Assembly: GCF_963169125.1 (NCBI RefSeq)
Contig: NC_084798.1
Coordinates: 104,301,970-104,365,969 of the forward strand
Source of the DNA: Humulus lupulus
Taxonomy: Eukaryota > Streptophyta > Magnoliopsida > Rosales > Cannabaceae
DNA: 64,000 nt
Direction: 5' to 3'
The translations under genes were made by a program, and so were the position numbers. Under the pieces are notes generated by a model that saw nothing but the letters and a program-made list of their open reading frames with translations, was not told the origin of the DNA and did not search any database. This document shows, in pieces, positions 9,019-20,085 of the stretch (its first letter is position 1; each line of letters starts with the position of its first letter).

Positions 9019-11438
9019 TGTAACGCCTTGGATAGCCAAGACTGCTACACTGTGCGTTTATAAAGTGTTAGACTTGCTAATCAAGTCGTTTAATTAAAAA
9101 TGTGTTATTGAAACTATAAAGGAACTAGGGTTAAAAATGTTTTGGTCTCAAAAGTCACATTTTCATAAAGAAACGTTTCCTGTTTACACGGGATCCCAAA
9201 AACATTAAGATTAAAGACTGTTTACAAAAGACATAAGGTTTAAATACAATATCAAGCCATATTAAGGCAAAACAGACACCAAGGCAATCCCTGTTGTAAT
9301 CCACTCCTCCACCATGATGATCGAACAGCTGGCTATGTACATTCAACCCCGCGGCTCTCCATCTCAGGATTGGTCCAGCTTGCCTTTGCATTTACCTGCA
9401 CCATGTAGCACCCGTGAGCCAATGCCCAGCAAGAAAACACAACAACATAGCATAAGCAATCAACAGACAAATCAAAATCTCATATTGCATCACATATTCT
9501 AATTCATATCAACATTCAGAATAGTCAAGTATTCAGCATACTAAACATATCAATTTATAGCATACACAAAATCACATATGATAACTAGGGTTAGCTCCCT
9601 CAGGCCGCACCCTCCGTTATCCCACTGACTCCTGCTCGCTTAAACCGAGCTCAGTGAATATAAAGTTATCCTCGGCTACCAGTGGCCAAGTCGTGCCCTG
9701 TGCGCAAATGTTTTGTACGGCACCCTTAGGCCGTTATCACATGTCCTATGGCATAATACCATCATTGACATAATACAAATATCGGGAGCACTTAGTCCCA
9801 TCACATACCTATAACCGGGTGATGTTTTCTTACCTTTCGATTCGCTAGCTTTGATCACTTGACTCCTTGAGCACGATCCTTCTCGAGCCCTAGCGCTCAC
9901 CTAAACACAACCATAGGCCAAAGTCATCATCAAACCTCAAGTCCAAAACCATGCCCCGGGACCAATCCTGAGCCCCCGGGAAGTCCTGGTTCCATCAAAC
10001 AAGGTGGTGGAATGGAACCTCGAACCCTTGGTCAAAAACCTTTGCAAACAACCCTAAAATCCCTTTCTGGGAACAGGGCAGCGCTACAGCGCTCTTAGGA
10101 GGGCACCACAGCGCTACAAGCAGAACCAAATTCCCCTAGAAAGCTTGGCCTAGCACTACAGCGCCGAAAGGCTAGCGCTGTAGCGCTAGTCATAGACAAG
10201 CAATACCCCAATTTTCCTTCCTGCGATTTCCTCAAGCCAAACTCAACCAAAACCCCTCCAAACCTTCACCAAACTCAAAAACAACCTTATTAACAAACTC
10301 CACTCATCCCAAGCACCCCAAATACCCAGAACTCAAGCACATGCATCCCTAATCTCAAAATTCACCATAGCCACTTCTAGACATCAAAACTCAGCAGAAC
10401 CCAGTCAAAACATCAAAGTTAAAAGCTTAGAATTTCATACCTTTAGTGGGAATTCGGTTTCAAGAAAACCCCTACACCTCCTTAGCTTGCTCTTCCTAAA
10501 ACTTTGGCCTGAATTCCCTAAAGTTCCCATGAAGTCCAGCTTATACACCATAGGTCAAAAACTAAAACCAGAAGCTAAAGAAGCTACAAAGTCTTACCTC
10601 AAGTGATGGTGTGTTCTTGCTAAACCCCTGCCAGTTCTTCAAGTCTAGCTTAGGATCCTTGATGTTAAGCCTAACCTAGCTCTCCTCTGAGCTTTACTCC
10701 AAGAAAACCCAAGAAAAGTGGTGAGAGAACCACAAACCGACCCTAGAGAAAACAGCTCTGTTTTTCCTCCCTTTCTTTCCTTTCTTTTCCTTCTTTCCTC
10801 AGACTTCTGTATTATTCTACCACTTCCACTAACATAAAGCCTTAGTAATACCCATCTTTAAAAAAACCAAATGACCTTAATTCCCTCCCTATTAATTCTA
10901 AACCCCTTTAATCCACTTAGGGGCATTTTAGTCATTTGACCCAATTCCGGCTAATTCCTCGAGTGTCTCTAATATTGTTTGCTTACCTCCCGATACCTAA
11001 TTAATCACCAATAATGTTCCTCGATGTCAAAATAGACTCTGATATACTCACCAAATTCCCATTTATACCCCTAGTCTCACCCCGAGCCGGGTATAAATCG
11101 CCACCATGACTTTTTCGCTAATCTGCTCACTAGGATCGTCTCGAGTCACAGATCACAGATATATCCACATAATAATGTGGTCTCAACAATTATCACATAT
11201 ATAAACAAAGTTATGCCCATGATGGGCAAAATTACGATTATGCCCTTCTAACCTATTCAGGGCCCACATGCATACTAATACACATAGTCATGCATCTCAA
11301 ATATTAAAATAGTCATATAGCATGCTTTAAATCATAATCATACATTTTACTCATTAAAATTGCACTTAATTCCCATTATGCCCTCCAGGCACACTAATCT
11401 AGGCCCTTAAGCCTAATTAACGAATTTGGGTCGTTACA
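9019..11438 (-). repeat. Element A 5' LTR, complete (2420 bp)
   Basis: It begins TGTAACGCCTTGG and ends GGGTCGTTACA on the plus strand, with the PBS adjacent to its left end. The segment 9639-11438 matches 1-1802. It holds the conserved donor-like site at about 9825-9843, the AGCGCT palindrome module near 10080-10190 and the GGATCC site at 9191-9196. Confidence 0.95.
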
Positions 11439-12465
11439 AAGTTCCCTACTCGGGAATCGTGAGGAACGACTAATCACATGTTCACCCCTGAGAGGCGGGG
11501 ACAAACTCTGACATGCGTACCAACCTACCTCTGACATGAGTTATGGATACTTGGGAACGTAGTTGTCCCTTCTATAGAGCCAACAAATAGAATTTCAGAA
11601 GATTAGAATCTCATTCGAAAATAGGTAATGTGCCACCTAACACTGACACCACTACCACAATCGTGGCTGTACACCCGTGGGTTGTGGTCCCAGAAGTGTT
11701 CGGGAAGCTACTCGAAGGGGCAGTGTTACATGATAAAGAAGTCTTGAACTCATTGAGTCATATCACAAACACTCTTTAACCCAACTTTCCATTGGAATTT
11801 TGGATTAACCTAGTAATTATATTGCCATTGTATTAAACCCGAACTAGGGAATACTGATCTCTTCCATATGCCTATAAATAGGGTTGGATGCTCATTGTAA
11901 AGATAAGTCAATTGGTGCATGCCAAGATGCTATCAAATTGCAAACCCTAAAAGAATTTGAATATGTGCAAGTTCTTCATCAATACGATAGACTTGTGTAC
12001 AAGGCATAATTATTAAGTTGAACCATGTAAAAAATTGAGTGTCGTTTACAATTGTTTAGTCCTCGTTAATTTCTAGGTCATTGATGAATTCTCGCATCAA
12101 CATTTTGGTTATTTTATAGAGAGCTAGAGGAATGTGAATCGATTTCAAAAATGGTGAACACTAGAAACTGTTCCAACGTACTGGAGAACGTACCCCCATT
12201 ATTGAGGGATAGTGAAATTACACTACTAATATAATAAGAATCTAAAAAAAAATTTCTTGACAGAGTCAAATAAATGATTAGTGTAGAGAAGTGCAAACCC
12301 TAGTGGTAGAATAAATCCTTTGATCTTCTTGAGAAATTCAAACCCTAGATGGAACACTAACTTATTTTCTTTTATGATGGAGAGTCAAATCCAAGGCTTA
12401 TACATGAGATGTATCATTGTCCAAATTCTTTATTTCCTAGCCCTTCATAGATGTTGGAGGCTTTC
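11439..12465 (+). mobile_element. Tat-like fragment: LTR end, PBS and gag start, plus strand
   Basis: A TATA box (11873-11880, TATAAATA) is followed by a transcribed-looking leader ending ...GCATCAACA near 12103. TTTTGGTTATTTTATAGAGA comes next, and then a gag-like start MVNTRNCSNVLENV at about 12151. Element C has the same arrangement in reverse orientation: LTR ending TCAACA, then TTTTGGTGTTTTCG..GAGAGC, then gag start MVVSTRRSGQ. This is therefore an isolated 5' fragment of a Tat-type element facing the other way. Both ends are cut, by A on the left and B on the right. Gag is broken by stops within about 30 codons. Confidence 0.65.
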
Positions 12466-14195
12466 TGTAACGCCCTACTACCTTAGAGCCGTTACTAAGT
12501 GAGTTTAAAGTGTGCATTTAACTTGCTAATAAAAATTTAGCTCAAAAGTGTAACTAAACTGTATTAAAATCACATAATTTAAAAATGTAACCATTCATTG
12601 AAAATTATAAATGTTTTACATTCGTGATCCCAAAATACTGTTTATAAACATTTACAACTCAAAATATGTTTAAAGTCGACTAAATGACAAAATAGGATTC
12701 AGTACAAGGCATCTCCCAAAAATACCCTTGGCCGTGGCGGCCAGGCAGACCAGACATGTACACGTCGCCCCACGCTCTCCAAACTCATGGTTGGCCGATC
12801 TTCCCCTTGCCCTTACCTGCACCACAGAGCACCCGTGAGCCGAAGCCCGACAAGAAAACTCCACACAAATAGTTAACATATGCATATTAATCACTCAACA
12901 TATAGCAAACCCGCCAACAAGCAAAACATTTACGGTCGTGCTGTCCCAGGCACTTTACCAGGCCCTGGGTTTGCGGTCTACATCGTAAGGATATCCCAGG
13001 TATCCTTTAAGGTCTTACCCTGGCAACTCGCACTCCGCGTGCTAAACGCTGCTCCCGACCCCTTACCGTTCTCGACCTTCGCCGTTCGCGCCCCTTGCTG
13101 TTTCTGGCCTTCACCGTTCCCGGCTCTTGCTGATCATTCACATATATGCATACATAGAATAATTAAACAAACACTTAAACATGTATTAACACAATCAATG
13201 GGCTACACCCTACACATAATCATATAGGGTTGTGCCTTGCAACACAACTATGGGGCCTCGCCCTGCTCTATGGGTACAACCGTTTTCTTACCTGTGTCCT
13301 GAGCTTCTTGAGCACCGAAATCTCGAACACGGTCCTCTAACCCGAGCCTTGCTGAAAATGCAGTCACAACACATACATAGCACTCTCATCGGTAACCAAT
13401 TTATAATAATCTCCTGGAACTAATCCCATGCTCTCGGGACCTCCCATTTCCCCCCACAAGGTAGCGAAAGCACCCCTCTAGCCCCCTGAGCCAAAACCCC
13501 AAAAACCACGTTTTTCCCCTGCCCAAAAATTGGCCTAGCACTGCGGCACAACCCTTTAGAGGCCACAACTCCCTGAGTGGTGCCCTTCCCCTGATGCATC
13601 CCAGCGCTGCGGCACGGAAGAACAGGGTTGCGGTGCCCATACATGAACCCAGAAAACTGGGTTTTTCCCCAACATTTTCCCGAGCCAAAATGCTTCCAAA
13701 TCAATACCAAGACATACCTAAGTCCCAAATTAAATCCAGCACCCCAAATAAACCATATGGCAACTTGGAAACATCAATAACAAGCCCAAACACACATTCA
13801 AATCCATGATTCACAAATTGGTTTAAAATTTCATAAAACTTAAACCAGACATTACAAAACTTAAACCACCCCAACAATCAACTTCAAAGATGCACGAGAT
13901 CCATACCTTAAACTAAGATTCAACTTTGGGCTTCTTTCAAATCCAACTCCAAGCTTAATTCCTTTTATTCTCAAGCTGAATCTCACAATCACTAAGCCAA
14001 AACCCAACTTTCAACATTCAACCCAAATTCTCAAAACATACAAGGAAACTCAAAAAACCTTACCTATGAATTAACCTTGGCCCATGCTTTATTCTAGTTG
14101 CCTCAATTCAGTCTTGCATTCCTTCCTTTGCTTCAAAGAAACTCAGCTCTCTCCCACCTTTCTTTCCTAGCTTCTTGGTTCCTCTAAACTTCAGT
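12466..14195 (-). repeat. Element B LTR, 3'-type, internally truncated
   Basis: It starts TGTAACGCCCTACTACC like the other Tekay-like LTRs. It carries the degenerate GTGATCCC site (about 12625), the donor-like TTTTCTTACCTG site (about 13283-13294) and the palindrome module (13545-13640, GCGGCAC/CAGCGCTGCGG). At about 14195 it stops and runs straight into integrase sequence. The U3 half of the LTR, the PPT and the chromodomain are missing, consistent with one deletion. Confidence 0.82.
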
Positions 14196-14700
14196 TTTGT
14201 ACCCATAGCCTTCTGCAGACTTCCCCAAAACTTGGAAGTAAATGTGGGATCCTAATGTGACACAATCGACCTTAGAGCCACATGCAGGCACACTATCTCT
14301 CTCACATAGAGATCAACATACTGATAACCTGTATAAGTCATCCTCATTGGTAAGAAGTGAGTTATTTGGTGTATCGATCCACAATAACCCACACCAAATC
14401 ATGTTGATCCACGGTCCTGGGTAACCTAACCACAAAATCCATTGTGATATCCTCCCATTTCCACTCTAGGATATCCAGAGGCTGTAATGACCCTTTTGGT
14501 CTCTAATGCTAAACCTTGACCTGCTGGCATGTTAGGCAGTTAGCCACATTTTCAGTCACATCCATCTTCATCCTAGGCCACTAATATCGCGATCTCCTAT
14601 CCTAATACATCTTCGTGGTGTCTGAATGCAAAGAGTAAGGGGTAGTATGAGATTCATCCAGAATCTCTTATCTGATAACAACATTCATCGAAACACAAAT
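14196..14700 (-). pseudogene. Element B integrase fragment
   Basis: The minus-strand translation matches the integrase of A (2640-3160), including the region equivalent to [10 protein letters not shown], but has several stops and frameshifts and no open frame of note. The C-terminal end is deleted at the LTR junction (about 14195-14205), so only the central part and the zinc-domain side remain. Confidence 0.75.
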
Positions 14701-16356
14701 CTAACCTTTGTATCTCAGCAAACTCGTATCTAACATTGTATAGTCCCTAGCTACTCCAGCTAGGACGTCATCTCTGATCCTCACCAGCTGTGAATCACTC
14801 AACTTACTTTCCTTTATCCACTCCAAAAGAGTAAACCATAGTGTGATGTTGGATAACTGGCCCATAACTAACTCTATTCCATCTCTGGTCATATCCTTTG
14901 CCAATTGCTTGGATATCTGTCTCGCACTGTATAATTATCCCGGGCCTTTCCAGCTTAAGGCCTCTACCATTACGTTGGCCTTTCCTGGGAGATACAGGAT
15001 TACACAATCATAATCCTTCACCAGTTCTAACCAACGCCTCTGTGACATGTTCAGGTCCTTCTACGTTAAAAAAAACTTCGGGTTCTTGTGGTCAGTGTAT
15101 ATCTCACACTTCTCCCCATAAAGGTAATGCCTCCATACCTATAATGCAAAGACCACCGCTACTAACTCCAAATCATGAGTAGGGTACCTCTGCTCATATT
15201 CGTTTAACTAACATGATGGATAAGCAATCACCTTCCCTGCCTGCATAAGAACACAACAAAAATCCTGTCTCGAGGCATCACAATACACAATAAACTTCGC
15301 CTGATCTGGTGGAAGACTCACTAGTGAAGCTATAATCAATCGCCGCTTATACTTTTGGAAGCTGTTCTCACACCTATTTGACCACGCAAACTTCTGGTTC
15401 TTGCATGTCAGTTCTGTCAGTGGGGTAGCAATCCTTGAGAACCCTTCCACAAAATGCCTGTAATAACCTATCAACCCAGGGAAACTCCTGATCTCAGAGT
15501 CGTTCCTAGGCCGTGGCCAATCTATGACTACCTCAATCTTAGCTGGGTCCACATTGATCCCATCTCTACTGACACTGTGACCAAGAAAAGTCAATTGCGG
15601 TAACCAGAACTCACACTTCTTGAACTTTGTATACAGTCTGTGTTCCCTCAGCCTTTGTAGAACCCACCTGAGATGATGTTCTTGTTTTTCCTCTAACTGA
15701 GAATAAACCAAAATATCATTGATTAAGACGATCACAAACTGATCTAGATAATCATTGAACACAGTGTTCATCAGATCCATGAAAGTTGCTGGGGCATTAG
15801 TCCAACCATATGACATGACTAAGAACTCATAATGCCCATATCTGGTACGAAAAGCAATCTTCGATATATCTTCCTCCTTGATCCTCACTGGGTGATAACC
15901 AGATCGAAAATCTATCTTTGAAAATACTGTTTTACACTACAACTGATCAAACAAGTCATCTATCCTTGGAAGAGGATACTTGTTCTTAGTTTTTATCTTG
16001 TTCAGTTCCCTATAGTCAATGTACATCCTAACAGAACCATCCTTCTTCTTTACAAATAGGATTGGTGCACCTTATGGTGAGAAACTGGGTCTAATAAAGC
16101 CCAAGTCTAACAACTCCGGTAACTGTACCTTCAGTTCCTTCAACTCTGCTTAGGCAATTTGATACGGTGCCCTAGACACTGGCTCTGTCACTGGTGCTAG
16201 TTCAATAACAAACTTTATCTCTCTGTGTGGTGGCGGCCCTGGTAAATCCTCTGGAAACACATCGAGGAACGCACAGACTATTCTAGTCTCTTCTGGTCCC
16301 ACTGGCTCAACCTGAGTGGTGTCTACCACACTAGCTAGGAATCCTATGCAACCATC
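14701..16356 (-). pseudogene. Element B reverse transcriptase and RNase H
   Basis: The open stretch 15208-15888 encodes RT palm to RNase [26 protein letters not shown] and [18 protein letters not shown]. The RT active site reads IND instead of IDD, so one catalytic Asp is lost. Earlier RT motifs lie at 15888-16160 but are crossed by stops. RNase H continues with stops to about 14905, ending at the GIELVMGQLSNITL linker. It is clearly the same lineage as A and more decayed. Confidence 0.88.
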
Positions 16357-16950
16357 TCACAGTAGGTCTCTAACCCTTAATGATGATATCATAGGTAGAT
16401 GAGGTCCATGCACAGTGCCAAAAAATACAAAGGGATCCTCACCCTCAAGCTCAAAGGTTACCATCTTCTTCTTGCAATCTATGGTTGCCCCATACTTCAC
16501 TAACCAGCCAATACCCAAGATCATGTCAAAGTTTCTCATAACCAACTTTATCATGTCAACTAACAACTCTTTGCCATCCACTTTCACTAGCAATGATAAG
16601 ACCCATATCTTGGAAACTACTAACTCTACAGTGGGCAATAAGGTTCCAAACCCCACAGTATAATAATCACATGACCTACACAGTCTACCAATTATCCTAC
16701 TAGAAACAAAAGAGTGTGTAGCACAAGAATTAATCAAAACAGTATAAGAGGTTCCAACACTAGAAACTTGACCTGTCACTATAGAGGGACAAGCCTCAGC
16801 ATCTGCTTGCGTCAATATAAACACTCGAGCTAGAGTTGAGCTGTCCGCCTTCCTTGGTTCTTCTTTCTTTACTCTTGGGCAGTCTTTCTTTAGGTGTCCC
16901 ACTATCTTGTACAAAAAGCAGGCCTTTGCCTGACACTCTCTCACATGGTG
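16357..16950 (-). pseudogene. Element B gag C-terminus and protease
   Basis: A 195-codon open frame contains the zinc knuckle remnant (CFLYKIVGHLKKDCP) and the protease region (YTVLINSCATHSFVS). Both signature sites are damaged: the knuckle has lost its second Cys, and the protease DSGA motif reads NSCA, so the catalytic Asp is replaced. VELVVSKIWV and FDMILGIGWLVKYGA are further matches to the protease of A. Confidence 0.88.
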
Positions 16951-17935
16951 CCTCCTACACCTAGTGCACTCTGGTTAAGTCCTACACCTGGCAACCTATC
17001 TGTATACCATGTGGCCTCCTATCAGGGCCTGGAGCTGAAAAGGCAGCTGAAGCCTTCCTTTTTTGATCACCGGGGAATCTGTCCCTACCTGAACCCATAA
17101 ATGGATGTCCAATCCTCACGGTGTCTCTCCTGGTCACGTTCTTGCACCAGATTTTATTCTCTGCGCCCTCTGCAGTAAGGGCTTTCTCCACCACCTATGC
17201 ATAAGTTGTCACTCCAGGCATGGTGGTAATGCAAACATCTCAGGCTGTCGTAGGGTGTACCCCCTAAAGAAATGTTTCCTTCCTTGTTCCATTAGTGGGC
17301 ATCAAGTCTGAAGCGAGCATGGCTAGTCTATTGAATCTCAGTGCATACTCTGTCACAGACATGTTTCCCTGGTTCAACTTACTAAAATCCTCTGCCTTTG
17401 CAACCCTAATTGCATCATTATAGTATTTTTTCATTGAACACCATTCTGAACTCATCCCAATCCATGGTATTCATGTTCCTGGTCTGGGATATCACTTCCC
17501 ACCAGATTCGGGCATCCTCCCAAAAAATATAGGTGGCACATACCACCCTCTTCTTACCAACTACCCTCATAAAATCTAGTATAGTGGTAATCGTGCTCAC
17601 CCACTGTTCAACCTTAGCCGGATCTGCACTGCCCTCAAAGAATGGAGGGTGCTACTTCTTGAACTTTTCATAGAGAAATTCCCATCTACTCCCAACCTCT
17701 GTTGGCTGTAAACTATCGGCACAAACACAAGTGGTACCTTTGGCTAAACGTTCCCTACAAGAATCTATTGCTGTCTCAGGAAGTGGATCTCTTCTTCCTT
17801 CTTATGTAATCTGGCTTGCATATCAGCAAGCACTTGCTGCAAGTTCTTAGGAGCTTGCAGAGGGGTCTGACCGATATTATCATTCTTGGCCTGAATTCCT
17901 TGGCCAACTTGCAGATCTGACTTCCTTGGAAGCAT
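16951..17935 (-). pseudogene. Element B gag N-terminal region
   Basis: The likely start is ATG at 17935 (MLPRKSDLQVGQG), homologous to gag of A. LQQVLADMQARLHKKEEEI is a short coiled-coil-like stretch that A also has. Gag core remnants follow: FWEDARIWWEVISQTRN, NQGNMSVTEYALRFNRLAML and EKALTAEGAENKIW. These are in several frames separated by stops and small indels. Confidence 0.82.
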
Positions 17936-17986
17936 ACTTCCAATCTTGTACCTTGCTGCAGTAATCAACTTGGCCAGTGAGGTAGT
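17936..17986 (-). other. Element B leader remnant
   Basis: A short piece aligns to the leader of A just upstream of gag (AATCAACTTGGC). It is cut by the LTR of element C at 17987. The PBS and 5' LTR of B are absent from the window. Confidence 0.6.
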
Positions 17987-18715
17987 TGTTGATTGGTTTT
18001 TTAGCCAACACACACAGAGTCAAAATAATTAATTCAAGAGCTTTCAGCAGAAAAATCAATAAACAATAAATGAGCCAAGAACCTAATAATAATGAACACT
18101 AGAAGTTATAGAGGTTTGGCCCCAAGAACTGGTAATGACCTACTTCCTCTTGGATTTGTATTAATATTAAAGGTTCACACAATATCACATGGGATTACAA
18201 GTGGATTTCTATGTGTAAAAGACAATATAATAAGGTAGTATAGCTGCTAGGAATAAACATAGGTTGTCCAGTATCTTCCTAAGTACTGGTCGATAGGTAA
18301 GTTCATGAACCCCCTCCATTGTGGTAGTTACAGTCCTATTCGTTAAGAGGCTTAACCGAGTATTCAGGGCTGTTAGGCGCCCTGTGCGGGTGGTTCGGCA
18401 ATTATTGTGTACTTCTAATAGAGAGAGTGTAACTTCTTCATGCTGACCAGGTTTGGTTGTCCATCATACCTAGCAACTGAGCCTCTGGTGATATTCTGTC
18501 GAGCAGTAATTTGTCGTATACCCTGCAGGTATACACCGACCAACTTTCCGGGAGGTTTTCCCAGTCTACTCCAGGTGTCTAAGCTTAGTGCCATGTCAAA
18601 TATGTCAATTTGTGGGATAAAATTTTCCCCTATTATGCAATTGTGCCAAGTAGCATGGAAACTTTCTTCTGGGGACCACCACATCCAGCCTGGTCAGGGG
18701 TAGATCCTCTTCACT
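17987..18715 (-). repeat. Element C 3' LTR (end approximate)
   Basis: It matches 37987-38630 from the TGTTGA terminus onward, with shared blocks such as GGCCCCA(A/T)GAACTGGTAAT and CGTATACCCTGCAGGTAT. Relative to the other LTR it lacks about 85 bases near 18327 that contain the TATA box. The inner end is judged only from loss of LTR-like character and a pyrimidine-rich tract (18719-18757), which would be the PPT on the minus strand. Confidence 0.7.
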
Positions 18716-18749
18716 ATGTGGCCCTTTCTTATCTTTTGACCTTCTTCTT

Positions 18750-19433
18750 TACTTTACACAAATCAAAGCCAAACCAAAAACCCTAAACCTCCTCCTCCCA
18801 ATCTATTCGAGAGCTAGTCTGTGGCCTGGCTACTGCGTCTCACCCCCTTCACACCATGAACACGTGTCTGGCGCCATACTTCTGTAGCAAGTAAGTTTTC
18901 CAAACTTCTATATTTAACTTGGCATTGTGTGTGAGAAAAATGTTTCCTTTTTCTCTATCTGCATTCTTTACTGTAGCTATGGGTGGTATGTGCATGTTGC
19001 TTGAATCTAGGTTTGAATGAATGTTTTGGGTAGTTTTAGGATTGGGCTACTCGTATTAGCCTTTGATTTCGTGAAAATATGCCTCACGGTGCCTTTTTCT
19101 GACTGATTTGTGTTTGGTGTTCTTAAATAACATGAAGAACAGTTCTTGAATTTTTTTAAATTTTTTTTTCATTTCCTCTACACTTCTTGTTCTTTGATCT
19201 GCTTTATTTGCTGGTCGGTGGTTCTCATTATTCGTCATTTTATACTAGTCAGTATAATACAAACTGTATACACCTACTTGCGTTGTTCGGTGCTCTTACC
19301 TCTTCCTTTCCCCCTTTTTATTGTACGCATAGACCGCTGGGGAGGTGATCACTGAGCTGATATCAACCTGTTGCCACAATCATCATGCAGAGGTACTGAC
19401 CAGCCTAAAAAGCCCCATTGCCAGCAAACTAAT
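18750..19433 (+). other. Probable 5' UTR and first intron of the antisense accessory gene
   Basis: CCCTAAACCTCCTCCTCCC-type leader sequence is followed by a donor-like CAAGTAAGTTTT at about 18889. A T-rich stretch then runs up to the coding start near 19434. No long open frame is present. Exon-intron assignment is inferred from splice-like motifs only. Confidence 0.4.
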
Positions 19434-20085
19434 ATGGCCCGGAGAAAGAATACTGCTTGTGCGGACGATGCACAAAATCCCCACATGGCCCGCTGTGCCA
19501 CCGTCACTGGAAATCAAGAGGCACTGCCCACTGATGAAGGGCTAGTCAGATATTTCCAGGAGGAAGGCTCCGATCTAGAATATTCCATGTAGATTAATAT
19601 TGAGGCAATTTTAAACCCGTCTTAGGAGACGGAAGAGGTCCCATATACTCGGCTCCTGCTAGCACCATTTTTGACAAGCAACGAGAAAATGTCAAAGAGC
19701 ATTTCGAACTTGGGAGTGCCACCATTCTCAAGCCCATTGCCCAGCAGAAGGCAGAGAATCTTGGATCTAGGTTCTGTGCTTGGAGCAAGTACCGTATTAC
19801 TACTGGTGCCACCCTGCCCTTATTGCCATACTTTCGGAATGTGGCAGATTATTTTGGGATTTGCCCTACCCAAATTAGTCCTAAATGTATTAGGTTTTTG
19901 TCTCCCTTGTATGTCTTGTATATATCCAAGGGCTGGCCGATGCCCTCCGCGCATGAATTAAACTATATTTTTGACCTCAAGTCTAGCCCCTGCTAGGGCC
20001 GCTTGGGGTATTTCTATTTTATCCATAGGATTCAAACGTTTATGAGGCCAATACCGAAACCATTTCTAAGGTTGGGGAGTATGCG
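19434..20085 (+). pseudogene. Antisense accessory gene of element C, N-terminal domain (Transposase_28-like)
   Basis: It is coded opposite to the host element. From the ATG at 19434 it reads MARRKNTACADDAQNPHMAR, with an open frame to 19592. Then, in another frame, come RNVADYFGICPTQISPKCIR, FLSPLYVLYISKGWPMPSAH and ELNYIFDLKSSP. These resemble the conserved part of the plant Transposase_28 / putative gypsy-type transposon family, proteins of unknown function found in Tat-type elements. Stops and frame changes are present. The last codons before 20085 (ISKVGEYA) continue in frame after the inserted LTR (AQADIAP at 22442). The match is from recall of the family, not from a search. Confidence 0.6.

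Larger units (their letters stand above)
1..11438 (-). mobile_element. Element A: Ty3/gypsy chromovirus (Tekay/Del-like), inactive
   Basis: A nearly complete LTR retrotransposon reads right to left: 5' LTR (9019-11438), tRNA-Met-type PBS, leader, gag, protease, reverse transcriptase, RNase H, integrase, chromodomain tail, polypurine tract and 3' LTR (1-1802, cut by the window edge). The domain order PR-RT-RH-INT and the C-terminal chromodomain identify a Ty3/gypsy chromovirus. The LTRs of about 2.4 kb fit the Tekay/Del lineage. The two LTRs look very similar where I compared them, with only scattered single-base differences. The coding region has several in-frame stops, at least two frameshifts and an inserted solo LTR at 4076-6372, so the element cannot make its own enzymes. 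The left target duplication lies outside the window. Confidence 0.93.
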
